NCBI RefSeq assembly: GCF_000426665.1
Contig: NZ_AUFU01000003.1
Location: 1-64,000, forward strand
Source of the DNA: Centipeda artemidis DSM 19719
GTDB lineage: Bacteria > Bacillota > Negativicutes > Selenomonadales > Selenomonadaceae
Direction of reading: 5' to 3'
Length of the DNA stretch: 64,000 nucleotides
Shown: piece by piece, positions 17,901 to 25,736 of the stretch
How the letters are laid out: each line of letters begins with the position of its first letter
Position numbering within the stretch: the first letter of the stretch is position 1
Position numbers and translations under genes: made by a program
The notes under the pieces: generated by a model
What the model saw: only the letters and a program-made list of their open reading frames with translations
Told to the model about the DNA's origin: nothing
Databases searched by the model: none

Positions 17901-18183
17901 CAAAGGTCACGGAGAGACTATAGCGTCCAGTATCGTCGGACGTGGAGTCCATATAATCCATGCCCTGCGTTCCGTTGACCTGTTCCTCGATGACCTGCGC
18001 AACGGTTTCGTTGACAACGGCTGCGCTTGCCCCCGTATAAGACGCAGAGACCGCGACCGTCGGCGGCGAGATCTGCGGGTACTGCGCGATCGGCAGAGAA
18101 AATCCTGCAATCGTTCCGACAATGACGATCATCAACGCGATGACAATCGCAAAGATCGGACGATGAATGAAAAATTTTGCCAA
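14992..18183 (-). CDS. RND multidrug efflux transporter, HAE1 (AcrB/MexB) family
   Basis: An inner-membrane proton/drug antiporter of 1063 aa, normal for AcrB. It begins with FFIHRPIFAIVIALMIVIVG (TM1), has a large periplasmic loop, then TM4 GLVVDDAIVVIENVE with the paired Asp of the proton relay, and TM10 GLAAKNAILIVEFAK with the relay Lys. It lies 12 nt after the membrane-fusion gene. No TolC-type outer-membrane channel is encoded next to it, so an unlinked one must be used. Its presence shows that the organism has an outer membrane. Confidence 0.95.
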   Translation of the reverse strand: MAKFFIHRPIFAIVIALMIVIVGTIAGFSLPIAQYPQISPPTVAVSASYTGASAAVVNETVAQVIEEQVNGTQGMDYMDSTSDDTGRYSLSVTFEVGTDGDMDAVKVQNNAAGANASLPSSVQSAGVTTRKSSGQMAYFVSLYSEDGSYDRAFMKNYATLYFLDAIKRVNGVGEVQVFGADYAMRVWLNPDRLAELGLTVADITAAINEQNVQAPAGTVGGMPTVNGQEKQFTGKVQGRLTTPEEFGNVIIASGKDGSFVRLKDVARIETGQRQNNIVAKFNGYPAVGFGIQLTSDANAMTTIAEVRKILDDAEANFPPGLKMKSIFDSTDYINASISEVVHTFVEALLLVVLVIFVFLQSWRATVIPLLAVPVSLIGTFGAFVLLDFSINTLTLFAMVLAIGLVVDDAIVVIENVEHHMESGLSPIDATERAMAEVQGPVVAIAFVLAAVFVPVAFLGGMMGVLYKQFALTIAISMALSAFVALTLTPALCALMLKPKKENAKKGFLDRFFDGFNNWFNRARKGYIGIVTNSIRKSRIAIVFLLIVCGVTALIYKNLPSTFVPEEDQGYMMIAIQLPSGTSTNQTQKVVDKIQQAAQREIDGQSAVMSINGFDILAGGANSNGAVIFVGMKDWSQRPAFAQSVTAAVYKMFRVGAMEAPEALVIAINPPALPGLGNVGGWSLELQDMTGHTDLELNDLVNGILAEANTRPELQGVRTTFKINAPSYRYEIDREKVKNLGVELTDVFTALQVNFGGYEVNDFNQFGRTYKVVLQSDVTYRTEAEAAKFVFVRNSSGGMVPLDTLLKPTLTTGPTQISRFNGARSITIQGSAGQGYSSGQAMNAITEIVQKHAPSGYNIEWSGQSREERKSADSTMQVLALALVFVFLALAALYESWSVPFAVLLTVPTGIFGALFSEYALAFIFGMIGIPAAGFQNSVYMQIGVIMVIGLAAKNAILIVEFAKVRVDRGMDPLKAAIQAAGLRLRPILMTSFAFIIGCLPLAVASGAGAAARNGMGVAVVGGMLFATALGIFLIPAFYVVVDRIARMLGGRKKPKIKTADEYM

Positions 18184-18195
18184 AGGGTTTCCTCC

Positions 18196-19383
18196 TTACT
18201 CCGCGGGCGTGAGGGCACGCGTGTTAAAGTCGGAATCATCCCCGTCGATGGAGAAGCCCATCTCGTCCGGCGTCACCATGGTTACGGCAAGATCGCCGCC
18301 TTCCTGGAGTGTCGTAAGTCCCTCGACAACAACAATATCGGAGGCATCTATACCGTCCTTGATGACATAGTAGCTGCCGACCTTATCACCAAGTGTCACC
18401 GTGCGTGCGGCGGCCTTATTTCCGTCGCCGACGACCATGACGAAGGATTTGCCGAGGAGCTGCTGCACTGCACGCTCCGGGACGAGCAGTGCGTTTGGAA
18501 TGGTATCGCCGATGAGGCTGACGCGGGCAAACATGCCCGGAAGGAGGAGTCCGTCGGGGTTGTCAAAGAGCGCCTTGAGCGTCAGTGTTCCCGTATTTGC
18601 AGCGAGCGCGCGATCTGCCGTTGCGATGTGTCCGGTGAGCGGATATTTCGATCCGTTCGAAAGGGTCAGCTGTACGATGACGCCGCCGATACCGCTCTGC
18701 TGCGCCGCCTGTTCCACGAAGTTCAGGTATTCGTTCTCAGAGAGACTGAACTGCGCATAGATGGGATCCGATGTCCCCATGGAGACGAGCGTTGTCGTCC
18801 CTGCCGAGACAAAGGTGCCGACGCCCACATCGTTCACAGAAAGCTGCCCCGTCATAGGAGCATAGACGGTCGTATCGTCGAGGTTTTCCTGTGCCTGGCG
18901 CAGAAGTGCGGCATTCGCGGCTGCCGCCGCCTCGTAGGCGCTCACCTGCGCGCGCTGGGTCGTCAACGTCTGTTCGGAGATCGCGGCATCGGCATAGAGC
19001 TGCTCGTATCGAGAGAGATCCATACGCGCGTTGTTAAGTGTCGCCTCGGACTGCGCGAGCGTCGCCTGCGCCTGAAGCACCGCGCTGCGGTACTGGCGGT
19101 CGTCAATGCGGTAGAGAGGCTGCCCCGCCGTGACAAGTTGTCCGCCCTGCACATATTTCTCCACGATGTTGCCGGAAACACGCGACTGGATATTCACCTC
19201 GTCTGTTCCGACAATCTGTCCTGCGTACACATGCGTGAGCGGCGTATCCTGCTGCAGGACATTCATCGCCTTGACCTGGGTCGCACGCGTACCGCTCTGC
19301 TGCCCGCCGCCGCACCCTGCCATGAGTATGCTGCATACGAGCACAGAAATAAGTGCAAATACGCTCTTCTTGATGCCAAACAA
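18196..19383 (-). CDS. RND efflux membrane-fusion lipoprotein (AcrA/MexA family)
   Basis: A 395-aa periplasmic adaptor with a lipoprotein signal: hydrophobic SVFALISVLVCSILMAGC with Cys at about residue 23 and a Gly-rich stretch after it. The biotinyl-lipoyl part (IVEKYVQGGQLVTAGQPLY), an alpha-helical hairpin (about 95-160) and beta-barrel and membrane-proximal domains follow. The start is TTG at 19383, supported by AGAGGAGG 8 nt upstream; no ATG lies nearby in frame. It is the first gene of the pump operon. Confidence 0.92.
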   Translation of the reverse strand: MFGIKKSVFALISVLVCSILMAGCGGGQQSGTRATQVKAMNVLQQDTPLTHVYAGQIVGTDEVNIQSRVSGNIVEKYVQGGQLVTAGQPLYRIDDRQYRSAVLQAQATLAQSEATLNNARMDLSRYEQLYADAAISEQTLTTQRAQVSAYEAAAAANAALLRQAQENLDDTTVYAPMTGQLSVNDVGVGTFVSAGTTTLVSMGTSDPIYAQFSLSENEYLNFVEQAAQQSGIGGVIVQLTLSNGSKYPLTGHIATADRALAANTGTLTLKALFDNPDGLLLPGMFARVSLIGDTIPNALLVPERAVQQLLGKSFVMVVGDGNKAAARTVTLGDKVGSYYVIKDGIDASDIVVVEGLTTLQEGGDLAVTMVTPDEMGFSIDGDDSDFNTRALTPAE

Positions 19384-19446
19384 ATAAAAAACCTCCTCTT
19401 TGTCCCATTCCCTCGGACAATGTTTCTTCTCCGCTAAATATGCTCT

Positions 19447-19490
19447 CTATGAAGAAACGGCAGGTATCCGCACGGGACTCCCTGCCATAG
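19447..19490 (-). other. hairpin in the leader of the RND pump operon
   Basis: The leader between the promoter and the TTG start carries a bulged inverted repeat: CTATG/CATAG outside and GGCAGG/CCTGCC inside, with a 16-nt loop. There is no T run, so it is not a terminator. It may stabilise the mRNA or be a regulator site. Confidence 0.45.
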
Positions 19491-19497
19491 CAACTTT

Positions 19498-19526
19498 ATA
19501 TTATCGAATCATGTTGGAAAAGTCAA
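19498..19526 (-). promoter_or_regulatory. RND pump operon promoter
   Basis: Minus strand: TTGACT, 17-nt spacer, TAATAT. The leader to the TTG start is about 108 nt. No regulator gene is adjacent. Confidence 0.75.
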
Positions 19527-19565
19527 GGAATGAAATCCCACACACCGATAAGTTTAACTGAAATT

Positions 19566-20282
19566 TTAGCTCTGTCCGAGCTTCGAAAGCGCGTGCGCAG
19601 CCGCCTGCTGCTCAGCCTTTTTCTTGCTTGGGCCCGTTCCCTCGCCGAGTGTTTCTCCGCCGACCAAAACACGGGTCGTAAACCGTTTGTCATGATCCGG
19701 CCCGCTCTCTCCGACAAGCTCGTAGGCAACCGACATGTGCCGATCCTTCTGCACGTGCTCCTGCAAGGTAGTTTTATAGTCGCACCGCACCTGTGCGGGC
19801 TGCACATTTCCAATCTCCGGTACAAGCTGCGTGCATACATAATCTCGTGCAGATTCCCATCCGCGGTCAAGATAAACGGCGCCAATGACTGCCTCGAATA
19901 CATTTTCAAGGTTGTTCTGCCGATCGGCACCGCCGCCGCGCAGCTCTCCATGCCCGAGACGCAGATGCCTCCCCAGATGCAGCCGACGCGCAAGCCGCGC
20001 AAGCGTATCGCTCTGCACAAGGCTTGCGCGCATCTTGGTCAGCTCCCCCTCGCTGCATTGTGGAAAGTGCTTATATAAATATGTGCTGGAGGCAAGCTCC
20101 AGCACAGCATCGCCTAAAAACTCCAGGCGCTCATTATGCGGTATAGAGTCACGCGACTCGTTTGCATAGGACGGATGGGTCAGCGCCTCGTCGAGCAGGG
20201 CGATATTGGAAAACGCAACGCCCATATGCACGGCAAGCCGTTCCAGCTCTGCACGCCGTGCGGGCGATAGTCCTTCCGCCAT
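19566..20282 (-). CDS. rnc: ribonuclease III
   Basis: It cleaves double-stranded RNA, including rRNA precursors. The 238-aa protein has the signature NERLEFLGDAVLEL near residue 49, a second acidic motif ENVFEAVIGAVYLD near 125, and a C-terminal dsRNA-binding domain (about 165-235; GPDHDKRFTTRVLV, GPSKKKAEQQAA). The start ATG 20282 is 5 nt after the fabF stop; the longer frame to 20459 is antisense-like and lies inside fabF. It ends the fatty-acid cluster, as in many Firmicutes. Confidence 0.95.
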   Translation of the reverse strand: MAEGLSPARRAELERLAVHMGVAFSNIALLDEALTHPSYANESRDSIPHNERLEFLGDAVLELASSTYLYKHFPQCSEGELTKMRASLVQSDTLARLARRLHLGRHLRLGHGELRGGGADRQNNLENVFEAVIGAVYLDRGWESARDYVCTQLVPEIGNVQPAQVRCDYKTTLQEHVQKDRHMSVAYELVGESGPDHDKRFTTRVLVGGETLGEGTGPSKKKAEQQAAAHALSKLGQS

Positions 20283-20286
20283 TGCG

Positions 20287-21531
20287 CTACTTCTCAAATT
20301 TTTTAACGACGAGACATGCATTATGTCCGCCGAAACCAAAGGAATTCGAAATCGCGGCACGAACCGTCTTTGCACGTGCGACGTTCGGCACATAGTCAAG
20401 ATCCAGCCCCTCGTCCGGCGTCTCGTAATTAATTGTCGGCGGCAGCATGTCGTTTTCAACGGCGAGTACGGTTGCGATCAGCTCTACGCTGCCCGCAGCA
20501 CCGAGCAGATGTCCGGTCATGGATTTAACGGAGGATACGGAAACATCCTTTGCCGCTGTGCCCCACACCGTTTTAATCGCCTCGGTTTCGCAGAGATCGT
20601 TCATATGCGTCGAGGTACCGTGCGCATTAATATAGTCGATATCCTCGGGCTGCATCTCTGCATCCGAGAGGGCAAGACGCATACATTTCGCCTGATATTC
20701 GCCCTGCGGTGCCGGACTTGTAATATGGTAGCCATCCGAGTTTGAACCATAGCCGACAAGCTCCGCATAGATATGCGCGCCGCGTGCCTCGGCATGTTCG
20801 AGGGTCTCGAGCACGACCAGCCCCGCACCCTCGCCCATGACGAAGCCCGAGCGGTTTTTATCAAACGGGCGGGATGCATGTGCAGGATCGTCGTTATGAT
20901 CGGTACAGAGCGCCTTCATCGCCGCAAAGCCCGCACTGGCGGCCTCGGAAATCGATGCCTCCGTACCGCCCGCGATCATAATGTCCGCTTCCCCGCGCTG
21001 CATCACACGGAACGCATCGCCGATGCAGTTCGCCCCCGTCGCGCATGCCGTCACGACACAAGAGACAGGCCCGTGCAGACCGTAGTTGATGGCAACCTGT
21101 CCTGCCGCCATATTGGCAATCATCATCGGAATGAAGAAGGGGCTGACGCGCTCGGGACCTTTGTCGAAAAGCCGCTCATAGGTACTATGCATGGTCTCGA
21201 TGCCGCCGATGCCCGCACCGACATAGGCGCCGATGCGGTCATGATCCTCTGCATTGAGGTCAAGCCCCGCATCCGCGATCGCCATGCCTGCGGACACAAC
21301 GGCGAACTGGGCATAGCGATCCATGCGCTTTGCCTCTTTCTTATCGATATAACCGTCGATACTAAAGTCCTTGACTTCGCCTGCAATCTGCGCGGCGTAG
21401 CGCGTCGCATCAAAACGAGTGATCTTATCAATACCGTTTTTCCCCGCAAGCAAGGCGTCCCAAAAGGCGTCCTTTCCAATGCCGATCGGCGTAATGGGAC
21501 CAACCCCCGTAACGACAATTCTCTTCTTCAA
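20287..21531 (-). CDS. fabF: 3-oxoacyl-ACP synthase II
   Basis: It condenses malonyl-ACP with acyl-ACP during elongation. The catalytic Cys is in VVTACATGANCIG near residue 163, and the two His are in NAHGTSTHMND near 303 and SMTGHLLGAAG near 338. The protein is about 414 aa. The start is taken as TTG 21531, giving a KKRIVVTGVGPITPIG N-terminus, with GGAAAGGAG 9 nt upstream. The ATG at 21567 would add 12 residues not seen in the family and overlaps the preceding stop. Confidence 0.94.
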   Translation of the reverse strand: MKKRIVVTGVGPITPIGIGKDAFWDALLAGKNGIDKITRFDATRYAAQIAGEVKDFSIDGYIDKKEAKRMDRYAQFAVVSAGMAIADAGLDLNAEDHDRIGAYVGAGIGGIETMHSTYERLFDKGPERVSPFFIPMMIANMAAGQVAINYGLHGPVSCVVTACATGANCIGDAFRVMQRGEADIMIAGGTEASISEAASAGFAAMKALCTDHNDDPAHASRPFDKNRSGFVMGEGAGLVVLETLEHAEARGAHIYAELVGYGSNSDGYHITSPAPQGEYQAKCMRLALSDAEMQPEDIDYINAHGTSTHMNDLCETEAIKTVWGTAAKDVSVSSVKSMTGHLLGAAGSVELIATVLAVENDMLPPTINYETPDEGLDLDYVPNVARAKTVRAAISNSFGFGGHNACLVVKKFEK

Positions 21532-21568
21532 ACCAATCGACTCCTTTCCCGGAGCATCCTCGGACACT

Positions 21569-22516
21569 CTAGTTCGCTGCCTCGAGCTGTTGTTTCAGCT
21601 CTTCAAATATCTCATGAACACTCAAAATCCGGTCGATGCGCGGCATGTATTCGCCTGTAAACACGAGCCCTGTCTCGAGATCCCCCTGCTGTGCACGCGA
21701 GAGCGCACGGATAATGCAGAAGTGATGATCGCAGTGCTTAAGACACCGATCGCAGACCGTCGGCGGTACGGGTCCCTCCATGATCCGCGCCGAAAACGGT
21801 GTGCGAACGGCGCGCCCCGGCAACCCCACGGGGCTGTGAATAATCACGATGTCATCTTTTTTCGATTTCAAATAGTATCTTTTGAGCGACGGTGCCGCGT
21901 TGGACTCCACGCAGGCGGCAAAACGAGAGCCGAGCTGTACGCCGTCGGCGCCCTGTTTATGCAGATCTGCGATATCCTGTCCCGTCAGGATGCCGCCTGC
22001 CGCAAAGACGGGAATCTTCACCGCGGCGCGGACATCGGAGATAATGCTGCGGACGGATTGATCCGTTCCAAGATGTCCCCCTGCCTCCTTCCCTTCAACG
22101 ACAACTGCCGCCGCACCGAGCTTTTCGGCAATCTTTGCCAGTTTTGGCGTAGATACGATCGGCACAATTGGTGTGCCGGATTCCTTGCCAAGCTGGAACA
22201 TATCGCGGGAAAATCCCGCACCCGCGACGACGAGGTCAATGCCCTCTTCGATCGCAATTTGAACGGCCTCGGAAAAGTCGCTTGCCGCGACCATTTCGTT
22301 GATGCCGATAATACCATGTGGGGAAAGTGAGCGCGCAAGCCGGATTTCATACCGCAGTTCCTTGTGTTTCATACCGGAAGCCGCGATGAGTCCGATGCCG
22401 CCTTCGTTTGCAACAGCGGCGGCGAGCCGCGCCGTTGTGATGCGAATCGCCATACCGCCCTGAATGATGGGGACGGTGGCAACTTTGCTGCCAATCCTCA
22501 CCTCGGGTAGTCTCAT
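21569..22516 (-). CDS. FMN-dependent TIM-barrel enzyme of the nitronate monooxygenase / FabK family
   Basis: A 315-aa protein beginning MRLPEVRIGSKVATVPIIQG, with GGMAIRIT, VVVEGKEAGGHLG and FAAGGILTG, which are the FMN phosphate-site pattern of 2-nitropropane dioxygenase-like enzymes. Unlike FabK it has a Cys-rich tail, VCDRCLKHCDHHFCII at about residues 255-270, and ends with an acidic-basic helix. It is related to but distinct from the FabK at 24789-25736. The reaction in this cluster is unknown; reduction or detoxification of a fatty-acid or nitro compound is a guess. ATG 22516 has GGAGGG upstream. Confidence 0.8.
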   Translation of the reverse strand: MRLPEVRIGSKVATVPIIQGGMAIRITTARLAAAVANEGGIGLIAASGMKHKELRYEIRLARSLSPHGIIGINEMVAASDFSEAVQIAIEEGIDLVVAGAGFSRDMFQLGKESGTPIVPIVSTPKLAKIAEKLGAAAVVVEGKEAGGHLGTDQSVRSIISDVRAAVKIPVFAAGGILTGQDIADLHKQGADGVQLGSRFAACVESNAAPSLKRYYLKSKKDDIVIIHSPVGLPGRAVRTPFSARIMEGPVPPTVCDRCLKHCDHHFCIIRALSRAQQGDLETGLVFTGEYMPRIDRILSVHEIFEELKQQLEAAN

Positions 22517-22654
22517 ATAAGCCCTCCAATCGCGTGAGAATACGCCACACAGCGGCGTGCCGCACACGGCGGCTTCGTTCTCTCCGCAAGAAGTTCAATC
22601 TCCCCTTCCGTCATATTCGTCCGGTTCCGCCGGGCGGGGATAAATGTATCATAG

Positions 22655-22672
22655 CGGGACAGTACTGTCCCG
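22655..22672. promoter_or_regulatory. 18-bp perfect palindrome, operator candidate
   Basis: CGGGACAGTACTGTCCCG is a perfect palindrome. On the minus strand it ends one base before a -10-like TATGAT (complement at 22648-22653). At the normal distance there is no recognisable -35. It lies after the acpP terminator and ahead of the FMN enzyme, fabF and rnc. It does not match the FapR box. Confidence 0.65.
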
Positions 22673-22703
22673 GTGTTATGCGAATTCATAGATGCCTTTT
22701 GAG

Positions 22704-22738
22704 AAAAATCCCGTGCGCCTGAGCTGTCACGGGATTTC
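22704..22738 (-). terminator. intrinsic terminator after acpP
   Basis: Stem AAATCCCGTG/CACGGGATTT with a 12-nt loop and a following T run on the minus strand. It splits the fatty-acid cluster into an upstream part ending at acpP and a downstream part starting with the FMN enzyme. Confidence 0.82.
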
Positions 22739-22785
22739 CCTAAAAGACCGTTTTGTGGGCGGATACCGTCCGCCCGAAAGGCTTC

Positions 22786-23016
22786 TTATTTGTTCTGATC
22801 GATGTAGTTGACGACATCCTGAACAGTTTTAATCTTTTCAGCTGCCTCATCCGGGATCTCTACGTTAAATTCTTCTTCGAACGCCATGATGAGCTCAACG
22901 ATGTCGAGCGAGTCTGCGCCAAGATCGTCAATGAAGGTGGACTCAAGGGTGACTTCGTCAGCCTCCGAGCCAAGCTGTTCCACGACGATGTCGCGAACCT
23001 TGTCAAACGTTGCCAT
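22786..23016 (-). CDS. acpP: acyl carrier protein
   Basis: A 76-aa acidic protein with the phosphopantetheine site [12 protein letters not shown] near residue 36 (Ser). ATG 23016 has GGAGGTGAG at the right distance and removes a spurious 7-residue extension. It lies just downstream of fabG and ahead of a terminator, consistent with the high expression expected of ACP. Confidence 0.97.
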   Translation of the reverse strand: MATFDKVRDIVVEQLGSEADEVTLESTFIDDLGADSLDIVELIMAFEEEFNVEIPDEAAEKIKTVQDVVNYIDQNK

Positions 23017-23053
23017 GCAGTATCTCACCTCCTTCAAATGAATTGATTATATG

Positions 23054-23797
23054 CTACATAACCATGCCGCCGTCTACATTCAGCGTTTGGCCAGTAATAT
23101 AAGATGCCGCGTCACTTACGAGGAAGAGAACGGCATCGGCGACATGCTCAGGTTTTCCGAGCGCACCGAGGGGAATTCCCTCGACGATCTTTTCACGAAT
23201 ATTGTCCTTGAGGACTGCTGTCATGTCTGTGTCGATGAATCCCGGCGCGACCGCGTTGACCGTCACGCCGCGCGGGGCGAGTTCCTTCGCCGCCGCCTTC
23301 GTGAACCCGATGACACCCGCTTTTGCGGCCGCATAATTCGTCTGACCAACGTTGCCGATCTCGCCGACAACGGAGGTAAGGTTCACGATGCGTCCGCTGC
23401 GCTGCTTCGTCATCAGCTTGGCCGCGGCTTTTGTGCAGGCATACACGCCCTTAAGGTTGGTATTGATCACAGTGTCAAAGTCCTCATCCTTCATGCGAAG
23501 GAGCAAGGTGTCACGTGTGATTCCCGCGTTGTTGACGAGGATATCAAGACCGCCGAATTCCTCATGAACCCGTGCGACCATCTCCGCCGCAGCGACAGCA
23601 TCCGACACATCCGTTTGGATGAGCATCGCCGTACCGCCGCTTTGCTCAATAGCGGCTTTGACCTCCTCGGCAGCTGCGGTGTTGCCCGCATAGTTGACGG
23701 CAATCTTTGCGCCCTCCGCCGCGAGGCGGATTGCAATGGCACGCCCGATGCCGCGGGATGCGCCCGTTATGAGGGCGACTTTCCCACCAAGAATCAT
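23054..23797 (-). CDS. fabG: 3-oxoacyl-ACP reductase
   Basis: It makes 3-hydroxyacyl-ACP with NADPH. The short-chain dehydrogenase motifs are TGASRGIGRAIA near residue 11, NNAGIT near 89, catalytic Ser in LTSVVG near 141, and YAAAKAG near 154 (Tyr and Lys). Its 247-aa length is standard. The gene lies between fabD and acpP. Confidence 0.96.
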   Translation of the reverse strand: MILGGKVALITGASRGIGRAIAIRLAAEGAKIAVNYAGNTAAAEEVKAAIEQSGGTAMLIQTDVSDAVAAAEMVARVHEEFGGLDILVNNAGITRDTLLLRMKDEDFDTVINTNLKGVYACTKAAAKLMTKQRSGRIVNLTSVVGEIGNVGQTNYAAAKAGVIGFTKAAAKELAPRGVTVNAVAPGFIDTDMTAVLKDNIREKIVEGIPLGALGKPEHVADAVLFLVSDAASYITGQTLNVDGGMVM

Positions 23798-23842
23798 GAA
23801 TGTCCTCCTTCTTGATTCCTTTCGACCGAACTCATTTAATCA

Positions 23843-24778
23843 TTACTTCTTTAGTGTGTCAAGTGTTTTTTGCAGAGAATCGACATTCTCGACGTTCATG
23901 CTGACAAGCGATTTGTCGATGCGCTTGTTGAATCCCGCAAGAGTCTTGCCGGGGCCGCACTCAACGTAGGTGTCCGCGCCGAACTCCTTCATAGTCTCAA
24001 CACAGGCAATCCAGCGCACGGGGTGATCCGCCTGCGCGATTAGATTTTTCTTGATCTCCGCTGCGCTCTGCTGGAGTTTGCCCGTATAGTTCGAGACGAC
24101 CGGGAATGCCGCGTCGCGGATCTCTACTTTGTCCAGCTCTGCCGCAAGTTTTTGCGCCGCCGGCGCCATGAGTGTCGAATGGAACGGTGCAGAGACCGGA
24201 AGAATGACCGCCTTCTTCGCCCCCTGTTCCTTGAGCAGCTCTACTGCCCGTTCAACGCCCCTCACAGTACCCGCGATAACCGTCTGCCCCGGGCAGTTAA
24301 AGTTGACCGCCTGTACTGCGCCGGCGCTGCTCGCCTCGGCACATACGGCGACGATACGCTCGTCATCGAGCCCGATAACCGCAGCCATTGCACCCTCGCC
24401 GACAGGAACGGCTTCCTGCATATAGGCGCCGCGCTTATGCACAAGCAAGACGGCATCCTGAAACGACATCACGCCCGCGAGAACGAGCGCGCCATATTCG
24501 CCGAGGCTGTGTCCACCCGCCACTTCGGGTGTCACTCCCGCTTCGCGCAGCAGCTCTGCGGCGATGACCTCGACGGTCAAGATCGCCGGCTGCGTATGCT
24601 CCGTGAGCTGAAGTTTTTCCGCAGGACCTTCAAAGCAGAGTGTACTGATGGAATAGCCGAGCGCTGCATCTGCTTCGACAAAGCGCTGTTTCGCAAGATC
24701 GTAGCGGTCGAACAGATCCTTTCCCATACCGACGACCTGCGCGCCCTGCCCCGGAAAAATAAATGCTAGTTTTCCCAT
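23843..24778 (-). CDS. fabD: malonyl-CoA:ACP transacylase
   Basis: It loads malonate onto ACP. AFIFPGQGAQVVGMGKDL opens the protein. The active-site Ser is in GHSLGEYGAL near residue 92 and the catalytic His in VSAPFHSTLM near 200. The 311-aa length fits. ATG 24778 has GAGGAG upstream; it follows fabK by 10 nt. Confidence 0.96.
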   Translation of the reverse strand: MGKLAFIFPGQGAQVVGMGKDLFDRYDLAKQRFVEADAALGYSISTLCFEGPAEKLQLTEHTQPAILTVEVIAAELLREAGVTPEVAGGHSLGEYGALVLAGVMSFQDAVLLVHKRGAYMQEAVPVGEGAMAAVIGLDDERIVAVCAEASSAGAVQAVNFNCPGQTVIAGTVRGVERAVELLKEQGAKKAVILPVSAPFHSTLMAPAAQKLAAELDKVEIRDAAFPVVSNYTGKLQQSAAEIKKNLIAQADHPVRWIACVETMKEFGADTYVECGPGKTLAGFNKRIDKSLVSMNVENVDSLQKTLDTLKK

Positions 24779-24788
24779 AGCGATCTCC

Positions 24789-25736
24789 TCACCGATAGAC
24801 GGCACACGCCCGATCAAAGGCATCCGGCAGACCGCCGACAATGTCCTCGATGATCTGCTTGACCGGCTTGATGTCAGAGAGCATCCCCGAGATCTCGCCG
24901 ATCATGACGGAGCCGTTGTCCACGTCTCCATCGTGGGTTGCGCGGCGCAGACTTCCTACACCGAGCTGCTCGAGTTCCTCGTGCGAGGCGCCCGCCGCTT
25001 CCATTTCCTCATATTTACGCGAGAGTTTGTTCTGCAAAACGCGCGCGGGATGCCCGAGCGAGCGTCCGGTGACGACAGTCGAACGATCCTTTGCCTTCAG
25101 GACGGCTTTCTTGTAATTCGGATGCGCAATACACTCTTCGCTCATCACAAAGCGCGAGCCCATCTGAATTGCCTGTGCGCCGAGCGCAAATGCCGCCGCC
25201 ATACCGCGGGAATCGGCGATGCCGCCCGCACCGATGACGGGTACATCCACGGCATCCACGACCTGCGGCAAGAGCGCCATGGTCGTGATCTCGCCGATAT
25301 GTCCGCCGGACTCCGTTCCCTCCGCGATCACGGCATCCACGCCGGTACGCACGAGGCGGCGTGCAAGGGCGACAGAGGCGACCACGGGGATCACCTTCGA
25401 GCCGATCTCCTTGAGCGCCGGAACATATTCGCCAGGGTTGCCTGCCCCCGTCGTAATGACGGGCACACGCTCCTCAAGCACGACCTGCATGACTTCCTTC
25501 ACAAAGGGACTCATGAGCATGACGTTGACGCCAAAGGGGTTCTTCGTCCGATCCTTGACCTTGTGGATCTCACTCCGCAGCGCATCAGGCGGCATGTGTC
25601 CCGCCCCAATGAGGCCAAGCCCTCCGGCATTTGAGACGGCAGAGGCAAGCTCAGCTGTGCCGATCCACGCCATACCGCCTTGGAAGATTGGATACTTGAT
25701 ACCAAGCATCCGGCAAACCGGATTGTTTTCAAACAT
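24789..25736 (-). CDS. fabK: enoyl-ACP reductase II (FMN-dependent)
   Basis: It reduces trans-2-enoyl-ACP at the last step of elongation. The 315-aa TIM barrel begins with a conserved YPIFQGGMAWIGTAELA stretch, has VIAEGTESGGHIGEITT near 140, GAGGIADSRGMAAA near 176 and the family SRFVMSEEC. It overlaps the fabH stop by one base (TAATG). Its place between fabH and fabD, with no fabI seen in the window, supports FabK as the enoyl reductase. Confidence 0.93.
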   Translation of the reverse strand: MFENNPVCRMLGIKYPIFQGGMAWIGTAELASAVSNAGGLGLIGAGHMPPDALRSEIHKVKDRTKNPFGVNVMLMSPFVKEVMQVVLEERVPVITTGAGNPGEYVPALKEIGSKVIPVVASVALARRLVRTGVDAVIAEGTESGGHIGEITTMALLPQVVDAVDVPVIGAGGIADSRGMAAAFALGAQAIQMGSRFVMSEECIAHPNYKKAVLKAKDRSTVVTGRSLGHPARVLQNKLSRKYEEMEAAGASHEELEQLGVGSLRRATHDGDVDNGSVMIGEISGMLSDIKPVKQIIEDIVGGLPDAFDRACAVYR

